From JAKFWI01 sp035549875 (GTDB taxonomy: Bacteria; Pseudomonadota; Alphaproteobacteria; Caulobacterales; Aquidulcibacteraceae): 10,248 bases of DNA. Shown here in pieces: positions 1 to 5,788 of this stretch; position 1 is the first letter of the stretch, and the number at the start of each line of letters is the position of its first letter. The DNA lies in the NCBI GenBank assembly GCA_035549875.1, contig DASZPV010000222.1, forward strand, positions 1-10,248, given 5' to 3'. The position numbers were made by a program, and so were the translations under genes. A model generated the notes under the pieces. The model saw only the letters and a program-made list of their open reading frames with translations, was not told where the DNA came from and made no database searches.

Positions 1-176
1 CCGCCGAAGGCGATGATATTGTAGATCAACACCGGAATTAGAATGAGCGGGAAAATTCCGAATATCGCACCCATAGCATCGCCCCCTTGCTGCTGCCCGC
101 CACTTTTGCGGCGACGCCCCGCCTTGCTGATAGCCAGCGCCTCATGTAGCGCGATCCCGCGATCGTTCTTCGCCAT
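1..176 (-). CDS. Small membrane protein, N-terminal part (cut by window edge)
   Basis: This reading frame starts at ATG 176-174 and runs off the left edge after 58 codons. Residues 1-34 are hydrophilic and basic (an AGRRRK stretch near residues 19-24, then a QQQGG linker). Residues 36-56 are a strongly hydrophobic segment (IFGIFPLILIPVLIYNIIAF) that should span the membrane. A purine-rich GGGAAG lies a few bases before ATG 176. An in-frame ATG at 74 with AAGGGGG upstream would give a protein beginning directly with the membrane segment, so either start is possible. It lies 43 bases downstream of the glycosyltransferase stop on the same strand, so the two are probably cotranscribed. I do not recognise the family. 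The hydrophobic N-terminus and its neighbour suggest an envelope role, which is inference only. Confidence 0.5.
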   Translation of the reverse strand, partial: MAKNDRGIALHEALAISKAGRRRKSGGQQQGGDAMGAIFGIFPLILIPVLIYNIIAFG

Positions 177-219
177 CACGCTTCCCGCCCAAAGTCCCGC
201 CAATAAGAGCGGGGCCCGC

Positions 220-951
220 CTATAACTCGTCCGCCCCGCCTGGATCGCGAAGCCGGCTCTTCAGCCACATCACGCCCCAAAGATCGCTCATCGCCGCAAA
301 GAAGCGTCCGGTATTCGTGTAGTTCGACCGCCCGGCCTTCCTTGGCCGGTGGTTTACCTCCACGAATTCGACCCCATACCCCTCGCGGCGCATCAGCGCC
401 GGCATGTAGCGGTGCATATGATCAAAATACGGGAGGCGAAGGAAGGCGTCTTTGCGGAACACCTTGATGCCGCATCCCGAATCCTGTGCCCCGTCTCCGA
501 GAACCCAGGCCCTGAACCGGTTCGCCCATTGCGAAGCCAAGCGCCGGTTGGCCGCGTCCGCCCGCTGGATGCGCAGGCCGGACACCATGCCGAGGCCGGC
601 GGGCGCATCGGGGCGGTTGAGGCGGGCGAGCAGGCGGGGAATATCGGCCGGATCGTTCTGGCCGTCCCCGTCCAGCGTCGCGATCGTGCTGGCGCGCGCG
701 GCCAGTACGCCCGAGCGCACCGCCCGGCTCTGCCCGGCGTTCTGGCGATGGCCGATGATCCGCATGCCCGGCAGGCCCTGGCGGGCGCCCGCCAGCTCGG
801 CGCGCGTCTCATCGCGGCTGGAATCGTCCACGAAGATCATTTCGTAGGAGCGGCCCTCCAGGGCCCGGGCGATCTCGCGCGCCAGATCGGCGGCGTTGCC
901 GGCCTCATCATGGACCGGGACCACCACGCTCAGTTCGATAGCTTCCTGCAA
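220..951 (-). CDS. Glycosyltransferase family 2, polyprenyl-phosphate sugar transferase type (DPM1/ArnC-like)
   Basis: A 243-residue soluble GT-A fold enzyme of family GT2, expected to transfer a sugar from a nucleotide donor to an acceptor such as a polyprenyl phosphate at the inner face of the cytoplasmic membrane. Visible motifs in order: VVVPVHDE (9-16), FVDDSS (40-45, nucleotide binding), NAGQSRAV (71-78), DGDGQNDP (94-101, the metal-binding DxD region), DSGCGIKVFR (157-166) and HRPRKAGRSNY (201-211). The last two are typical of the dolichol-phosphate-mannose-synthase/ArnC branch. The C-terminal half has hydrophobic stretches (about 217-230) but no paired membrane anchor, so it is the short soluble type. 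The start is TTG at 951-949, because an in-frame TAA lies 12 codons upstream with no ATG or GTG between; AGGA is 9 bases before it. The substrate cannot be read from the sequence. It could supply lipid-linked sugar to the ArnT-like enzyme at 1948-3753. Confidence 0.88.
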   Translation of the reverse strand: MQEAIELSVVVPVHDEAGNAADLAREIARALEGRSYEMIFVDDSSRDETRAELAGARQGLPGMRIIGHRQNAGQSRAVRSGVLAARASTIATLDGDGQNDPADIPRLLARLNRPDAPAGLGMVSGLRIQRADAANRRLASQWANRFRAWVLGDGAQDSGCGIKVFRKDAFLRLPYFDHMHRYMPALMRREGYGVEFVEVNHRPRKAGRSNYTNTGRFFAAMSDLWGVMWLKSRLRDPGGADEL

Positions 952-984
952 CCGGGCCGTTCCTGCCGCTAAAGGGACCGCCTC

Positions 985-1473
985 TTAGCCCACTGCGGAC
1001 GGAAGAGACAGGGGCGCCTCACCTCTCGAAGGCCTCACGATCACGGGACCCAAAGCCGCCGCGGCGCTACGCGTGGCAGCGAGCGGCGGCGACAGCGCTT
1101 TCCTGGGCTTTGTCCAATCGCTGACGTTCGCGCCAAACTTGCCAGCGCCGGTCATTGGCATGTCCGCTAGATTCAATCGATCGATTGGAAATAGGCGTCG
1201 ATATCCATGGAACCATGTGACCCCGATGATGGCCACGACATCGTTTTCGACGATGTAGAAGATCAAGTGCGATCCTTGGCGGTAGCTTCGATAGCCTTGA
1301 CCTACTTCGTCGCGAAGTCGACCAACTCCGGGGTTCTGGCTTAGCCACTGGAAGCGCGTGGCCAAGTTGGACAAGTATTTTTCCATCTGATGCTCGCCCC
1401 ATTGGGCAAGCGTGTAATCCGCGATTTGGTCCAAATCCTTGAGCGCCCGCGGGGTGAGACGGTACCCGCTCAA
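985..1473 (-). pseudogene. parE: ParE/RelE-family toxin with frameshifted C-terminus
   Basis: Residues 1-85 are a clear ParE toxin (gyrase-poisoning branch of the RelE/ParE fold): LTPRALKDLDQIADYT near residue 6, WLSQNPGVGR near 43, then GYRSYRQGSHLIFYIV (60-75). After AIIGV (81-85) the expected ending 'LHGxMD' is absent, and the frame continues with an unrelated, low-complexity tail to residue 162, far longer than the usual 95-100. Another frame from base 1217 encodes HGSMDIDAYFQSID and stops at 1175-1173. Adding two bases at about 1218 would give a normal 100-residue ParE. The likely event is therefore a 2-base deletion, although a sequencing error is possible. The start is TTG at 1473, overlapping the antitoxin stop as TTGA, the usual coupled arrangement. 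The toxin is probably inactive or altered; the loss of activity is inference. Confidence 0.8.
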
Positions 1474-1733
1474 ACCCTGTCGATCTTTGAAGCACGCTTC
1501 TTCGCGCGATTCAGAACATCGTCCGCGGAGAAGTCCACAAACTCGCCACGACGCGCTTGTTGGGCGCCCTCGGCGAGGTGATCTTGGAGCGCTTTCAGCC
1601 GCTTGCTCCGTTCCTCAAGCTCGCGAAGCGCCGCACGGATTACTTCGCTGGCGGACGCATAGCGACCGCTGGCGATTTCACGCTTCACAAATTTCTCCCA
1701 GTGTGAGCCGAGAGAAAGAGACGTCGTAGCCAT
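1470..1733 (-). CDS. parD: ParD-family ribbon-helix-helix antitoxin
   Basis: An 87-residue antitoxin of the ParD (CC2985-like) family. It should bind its own operator through an N-terminal ribbon-helix-helix and neutralise ParE through its C-terminal part. The N-terminus has the beta strand and helices (TTSLSLGSHWEKFVKREI, then SGRYASASEVIRAALRELEE at about residues 22-41, the family signature). The charged C-terminus (ARRGEFVDFSADDVL) is the usual toxin-binding segment. I chose ATG 1733 because GAGG lies 5 bases before it. An in-frame ATG at 1751 lacks such a site and would place the start inside the operator palindrome. It comes first in the module and overlaps the toxin start by four bases. 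The antitoxin appears intact although the toxin is frameshifted. Confidence 0.9.
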   Translation of the reverse strand: MATTSLSLGSHWEKFVKREIASGRYASASEVIRAALRELEERSKRLKALQDHLAEGAQQARRGEFVDFSADDVLNRAKKRASKIDRV

Positions 1734-1743
1734 CACTGCCTCA

Positions 1744-1760
1744 GTATTCATATTGAATAC
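1744..1760 (-). promoter_or_regulatory. Palindromic operator of the parDE module
   Basis: A perfect inverted repeat, GTATTCA-TAT-TGAATAC, with 7-bp arms and a 3-base centre, sits 11 bases upstream of the parD start codon. It overlaps the probable -10 element. ParD antitoxins bind such palindromes through their ribbon-helix-helix and repress their own operon, so this is the expected autoregulatory site. Its AT-rich sequence stands out from the GC-rich surroundings. Binding itself is inferred. Confidence 0.65.
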
Positions 1761-1782
1761 ATTGGGCCTGGCGCCAGATCAA
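1754..1782 (-). promoter_or_regulatory. Probable sigma70-type promoter of parDE
   Basis: On the minus strand, TTGATC (1782-1777) is followed after 17 bases by TATTCA (1759-1754). These are moderate matches to the -35 and -10 consensus at ideal spacing. The start of transcription would be near 1747, leaving a leader of about 14 bases with the GAGG ribosome-binding site. The spacer holds a perfect 10-bp palindrome CTGGCGCCAG (1768-1777) whose role is unknown. The -10 element lies in the parD operator, so antitoxin binding would block polymerase. Confidence 0.45.
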
Positions 1783-1947
1783 GGCTGTAACAGGGTAACC
1801 GCCTTAGTCGGCTGCATCAGGCGAATCAGCTTTTGCGGGCTGTCCGGTAGAACCGGCCCAAGTCGCTGCCCCCAACAGAAGCAACAGATTTCCTATCGCT
1901 ATTCCGTTCCCCTCGCAGGCCGTGTGTTTCCCCTCTAGTTTACCGCC

Positions 1948-3753
1948 ATGCCCGACTCGCCCAGCCCGGACCTTCTTGATCGCATGGCCCGCGGCTGGCG
2001 GGCTTATGTGATCGTCGCGCTGATCTCGCTCGCCGCCGGCCTGCCGGGGGTGTTCCGCCTGCCGGTGCTCGACCGCGACGAGGCTCGCTTCGCCCAGGCC
2101 AGCGCCCAGATGCTCGAACGCGGCGACTTCGTCCGCATCGCCGTGCAGGATGAGCCGCGCAACAAAAAGCCGATCGGCATCTACTGGCTGCAAAGTGCGG
2201 CGGTGTCGTTATTCTCCAAGCCCGAGGCGCGCGAGATATGGGCCTATCGCCTGGTTTCCGCAGCCGGGGCCTTGCTCGCCGCGTGGTCGTGCCTTTGGGG
2301 CGGCACGGCGCTGGTCGGCCGGCGCGCGGCATTGCTCGGCGCCGGCCTGCTCGGCGCCTGCGTGCTGCTCTCAACCGAAGCGATGATCGCCAAGACCGAC
2401 GCCACGCTCTGCGGCTTCACCACGCTGGCGATGGGCGCGCTTGCGCGTTTGCGCCAGACCGATTCCGCCGCACGCAATGTCGGCGCGCGTTCGCTGGGTT
2501 TGCGCACGCTGGCCGGCGAAGATGCGGGCGGGCTCTACGCCCTGCTGTTCTGGGCCGCGATCGCGTTCGGCATTTTGATCAAGGGGCCGGTGACGCCGAT
2601 GGTCGCCGGGCTTTGCCTCGCCACACTCTGGTTTTGGGAAAAGCGCGCGGCGTGGATGAAGCCGCTGGTCCATCCCGCCGGTCCGCTCATCGCGGCGCTG
2701 ATCGTGCTGCCGTGGTTCATCGCGATCGGCGCGGCGACCAATGGCAAGTTCTTCGCCGACGCGGTTGGCGGCGATCTCGGCAGGAAAGTCGTCGGCGGCG
2801 ATGAAGGCCATGGCGGCCCGCCCGGCTATCATCTGCTGCTATTGCCGCTACTGTCGTTTCCGATCGCGATCGGCCTGCCAGCCGCCGCGCGCGTTGCGTG
2901 GCGCGCGATCAAGGCGCCGCGTCAGGACGATGTCTCCGCCGCTATGCGGTTCCTGATCGCCTGGGCGGCGCCGACGTGGATCGTGTTCGAACTGCTGCCG
3001 ACCAAGCTCGTGCATTATCCGCTGCCGGCGTATCCGGCGCTCGCGCTGCTCGCCGGAGCGGGGCTGGTCACGGCGTATGAGCAGGACTGGAAAAAACTGC
3101 GCCTCGGCGGCGCGCTGCTTTATCTGCTCGGTGTGGTCGTGCTTGGCGGCATCTGCGCCTACGCCTCCACCTACATGCCGGGCGACGCCGGCGCTGGCAG
3201 CCGGCGCGCGATCCAGACCGCACTGGTGATGGCGGTGTTCTTCATTCCGCTGCTGGCGCTGCTGGTTTCAGCCCGGCGCCCGGCGCTCGCCGCCGCCGCG
3301 GGCGTTGCCGCCAGCATCGTTTTCGCGGTCACCGCGCGCGAGCGCATCCTGCCGGAAGCGCGCACCTTGTTCGTCAGCCAGGAAGCCTCCGACGCGCTGA
3401 TGCGCGCGGGCCTGCATCCGCGCTTGCACCCGAACGGGCCGCGCCTGACATCCGTTGGCTATAACGAGCCGAGTTTCATCTTCCTCACCCGCACCGATAC
3501 GGTTTTGGCCAAGGGCAATGACGCGCCGCGCGTGGCCTTCCCCGGACAGGCGGTGATCGTGGAAGGGCGCGAGCGCGAAACGTTCGAGCGGTCCCTGGCC
3601 GTGCGCAATTGGGCGTTCGCGCCGGCAGGGCCGCCTGTGGAAGGGCTCGATTATTCGAACGGCGACCGCGTCAGCCTACAGCCGGGACGGGTGCTCAGGA
3701 TCGCCGGTGAAACGCCGCCATCGCCGCCGCCCGAAGCGCCGCCGCCGCAATAA
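1948..3753 (+). CDS. ArnT-like GT-C (family 39/83) membrane glycosyltransferase
   Basis: A 601-residue integral membrane glycosyltransferase of the ArnT/PMT superfamily, which moves a sugar from a polyprenyl-phosphate donor to an acceptor (for ArnT, lipid A) on the periplasmic side of the inner membrane. Diagnostic features: a first membrane helix at about 19-35, the first-loop motif DRDEARFAQ (42-50) carrying the acidic residues typical of GT-C catalysis, RNKKPIGIYWLQ (71-82), EAMIAKTDATL (144-154), and about ten further hydrophobic segments up to about residue 465. The last 130 residues form a soluble domain. The tail is proline-rich (PPSPPPEAPPPQ), as compositionally biased GC-rich 3' ends often are. 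The ATG at 1948 has no clear Shine-Dalgarno site. It is transcribed divergently from parDE and converges on the next glycosyltransferase, overlapping it by 59 bases. L-Ara4N specificity cannot be claimed, because no arn genes are in the window. Confidence 0.85.
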   Translation: MPDSPSPDLLDRMARGWRAYVIVALISLAAGLPGVFRLPVLDRDEARFAQASAQMLERGDFVRIAVQDEPRNKKPIGIYWLQSAAVSLFSKPEAREIWAYRLVSAAGALLAAWSCLWGGTALVGRRAALLGAGLLGACVLLSTEAMIAKTDATLCGFTTLAMGALARLRQTDSAARNVGARSLGLRTLAGEDAGGLYALLFWAAIAFGILIKGPVTPMVAGLCLATLWFWEKRAAWMKPLVHPAGPLIAALIVLPWFIAIGAATNGKFFADAVGGDLGRKVVGGDEGHGGPPGYHLLLLPLLSFPIAIGLPAAARVAWRAIKAPRQDDVSAAMRFLIAWAAPTWIVFELLPTKLVHYPLPAYPALALLAGAGLVTAYEQDWKKLRLGGALLYLLGVVVLGGICAYASTYMPGDAGAGSRRAIQTALVMAVFFIPLLALLVSARRPALAAAAGVAASIVFAVTARERILPEARTLFVSQEASDALMRAGLHPRLHPNGPRLTSVGYNEPSFIFLTRTDTVLAKGNDAPRVAFPGQAVIVEGRERETFERSLAVRNWAFAPAGPPVEGLDYSNGDRVSLQPGRVLRIAGETPPSPPPEAPPPQ

Positions 3754-4516
3754 ACACCGGCGCCAGCACGAACACGAACGCGCGCTCAATCGGCGAACGG
3801 GCGAATTTGCCAAGATACCGCGCCGCGCCATCGATGCGCGCGGCGGCGTCAGCCGACCGGCTTTTCACGCGCGTGCCTTCAAACTCCACGCCCTCGGCTG
3901 TCGGTTGCAGCCATACCGAGCCGCCGCCGGCGCGGGCGCGCTTGCACAGATCGCGCGTCTCGCCATGGCTGCGATAGGCTTCGTCAAAGCCGCCAAGCGA
4001 AATAAATTCCGCACGCGGCGTCAGCAAAAAGCCGCCATCGACGCGCTCCACCGGCGTCGGCCGCCGGCCCACGCGGGCGCCGGCCGTGACGCCGCGGCGC
4101 CGGCCATTCGTGTCCGACAACGCCCCGCCGACGATCCACGGCGCGCGCGCCAGCCGCCCGGCCTTGACCAGGCGCTCGACCGCGCCGCGCTGCACGACCA
4201 CGTCCGGATCAAGGAACAGCACCCAGCGGCCGGCGGCGCTCTTGGCGCCCAGATTGCGCGCCTGCGCCAGGTTCATCGGGCCGCCCTGCAGGAAGCGCAC
4301 GTCGCGCCGATCCGCCTGCAAGCCGCGCAGGCGCGAGGCGGCGCCCGGATTGGCTCCGGCGTCAACCAGGATCAGTTCATCGATCCACGGCTCATTCAGC
4401 ACCGCGCGGATCGTGGAATCCAGCGAGGGGATATATTCTCCGACCGCAATAATGGCGGAAACGCGCAGACCCGTTTGGGCCGCGACGACGCGCGGGCGAG
4501 AGGCTTCGGAAGACAC
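3695..4516 (-). CDS. Glycosyltransferase family 2 (WbbL/rhamnosyltransferase-like)
   Basis: A 273-residue GT2 enzyme, probably acting on a lipid-linked glycan at the cytoplasmic face of the membrane. Motifs: VSAIIAVGEY (19-28), ELILVDAGAN (47-56), ARNLGA (86-91), VLFLDPDV (99-106, the DxD metal site), and the acceptor-side block GGFLLTPRAEFISLGGFDEAY (split here as GGFLLTPRAEF, 161-171, and ISLGGFDEAY, 172-181). ETRDLCKRA (186-194) stands where related enzymes usually have ED-DLC. A hydrophobic C-terminal segment (246-269) may anchor it to the membrane. The start is GTG 4516 with GGGAGG seven bases upstream. It lies 30 bases after the ligase-like gene on the same strand, and its 3' end overlaps the ArnT-like gene. 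Donor and acceptor are unknown. Confidence 0.82.
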   Translation of the reverse strand: MSSEASRPRVVAAQTGLRVSAIIAVGEYIPSLDSTIRAVLNEPWIDELILVDAGANPGAASRLRGLQADRRDVRFLQGGPMNLAQARNLGAKSAAGRWVLFLDPDVVVQRGAVERLVKAGRLARAPWIVGGALSDTNGRRRGVTAGARVGRRPTPVERVDGGFLLTPRAEFISLGGFDEAYRSHGETRDLCKRARAGGGSVWLQPTAEGVEFEGTRVKSRSADAAARIDGAARYLGKFARSPIERAFVFVLAPVFIAAAALRAAAMAAFHRRS

Positions 4517-4546
4517 ACCCCATCCTCCCGTTAACTGGAGCCAAAT

Positions 4547-5785
4547 TCAAGGCGCTCGACGCGATACGCGCACCATTGCCGCACAGATGGCCAATCCTGC
4601 CCACCACCAGATCGCCCAGACGCTGAATTCGCCCAGCGCCGCGATCACAAAGGCGGCGGCCAGCGCCCCGGAAGCTGCCGCGGCGGCCGGACGGTCCTCG
4701 GCCAGGGCGTCGCCGGCGCGGCGGCCAAGCGCGGCAAGCGCCGCAGCCGCCAGAACCGCGCCGACCGCCCCGGTCTCCAGCCATATCTGCATCGGCGCGC
4801 TTTGCGGGCTGCCGGGAAGGTAGGGCGTCGAAAACCCTACAATTGAATGGGTTTCGTCAAACGCGCGGGAAGCGCCGAGCCCCCAGCCCCAGATCGGTTT
4901 CTGACGGATCAGGCCGGTCGCGTAGGACCAGGTGTCCACCCGGGCCAGCAGCGCGAAAGGGGGATCGCCGCCGGTCGCCGCCCGCCAGGCCTGCCCCGCG
5001 AAAACGGCCAGCGTCGGGGAAACGCCGGGCGCTGCCACCAGGCCCGCGGCGATCGAGACGGCGGTGAGCGTCACCACCCGGCGGGGCCAGCGCAGCGCCA
5101 GCAGCGCCGGAACAAGCCCAACCGCCAGCGCGGCCATGATCACAATATTGGGAAGCGCCCGGCATAGCCACACCAGCCCTCCGGCCATCAGCGCGATGCC
5201 GATCCAGCCCGGCCAACGGTAGCGGTGCAGCATCGCCGCCACCGGCCAAATCCACAGCGCAACCAGCGCCAGCGTGCGGCCGGCGAATGCCTGGAGCGCG
5301 CCGGTTTCGATCTCGCGCGCGTAGCCCGCCCCGCCTGGCGCCGGCGGGGCGATCGCCCGCCCGACCGGATAATTGCAACCGATCTCGATCGCGATCAGCG
5401 CCATCGATACCGCCAGCCCCGCCAGCGCCGCGCGCTGGGCCACATTGAGATCGGCCGTCCGCTCAAACCCGGCGCCGAGAACCAGCAGCATCGCCAGCGC
5501 GCCGAACGCCAGCGTGGGCAGAAATGTCGGCAAGGGCTGGGAAGACCAGGCCAGCGACAGCGCGCACCAGCCCAGAAAGGTGGCGAACAGCAGCAAGGCG
5601 AAGCCGCCTTCGCGCGCGGCCCGCGCCAGTCGCTGCCAGGGCGCCGCGACGATCCCGGCGATCACCGCTGCCGGCGCAAGGCCGAGCCCGCCCGCGACCG
5701 CCGCAAACGGCAGCGCCGCGAACGCCACCGAGACGGCGCCGCCGGCGCGTGAGAAATGATCTTCGGCCAGCGGCGATTGGTTCAT
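4547..5785 (-). CDS. O-antigen ligase / Wzy-like polytopic membrane protein
   Basis: A 412-residue protein with about ten to twelve membrane segments, of the O-antigen ligase / polymerase superfamily (WaaL/Wzy_C). The family's periplasmic loop is recognisable: RVDTWSYATGLIRQKPIWGW (282-301, 'R-DTW-A---I---P--GwG') and, after a gap, MQIWLETGAVG (332-342). Members join an undecaprenyl-PP-linked glycan to lipid A core or another acceptor in the periplasm, or polymerise it. The usual histidine block 'HPHN' just before 'LQIWLE' reads SPQS here (326-329), so a conserved His of ligases is missing. It begins only three bases after the thrS stop, with no strong ribosome-binding site, which suggests translational coupling. 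The GT2 gene 30 bases downstream supports a surface-glycan role. Ligase versus polymerase cannot be decided by eye. Confidence 0.8.
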   Translation of the reverse strand: MNQSPLAEDHFSRAGGAVSVAFAALPFAAVAGGLGLAPAAVIAGIVAAPWQRLARAAREGGFALLLFATFLGWCALSLAWSSQPLPTFLPTLAFGALAMLLVLGAGFERTADLNVAQRAALAGLAVSMALIAIEIGCNYPVGRAIAPPAPGGAGYAREIETGALQAFAGRTLALVALWIWPVAAMLHRYRWPGWIGIALMAGGLVWLCRALPNIVIMAALAVGLVPALLALRWPRRVVTLTAVSIAAGLVAAPGVSPTLAVFAGQAWRAATGGDPPFALLARVDTWSYATGLIRQKPIWGWGLGASRAFDETHSIVGFSTPYLPGSPQSAPMQIWLETGAVGAVLAAAALAALGRRAGDALAEDRPAAAAASGALAAAFVIAALGEFSVWAIWWWAGLAICAAMVRVSRRAP

Positions 5786-5788
5786 TGT

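Noticed and set aside
349..972. Long plus-strand open frame (about 207 codons) antisense to the left glycosyltransferase
   Set aside because: It is rich in Arg, Ala, His and Gly with no family resemblance, and exactly opposes a gene with clear GT2 motifs. This is typical of GC-rich antisense frames.
1073..1258. Small plus-strand frame over the toxin tail region
   Set aside because: It is antisense to the frameshifted ParE and its former spacer, with no ribosome-binding site or similarity.
3707..4534. Plus-strand open frame of 275 codons across the second GT2 gene
   Set aside because: It is Arg/Ala/Gln-rich without domains or a ribosome-binding site, and the opposite strand carries full GT2 motifs.
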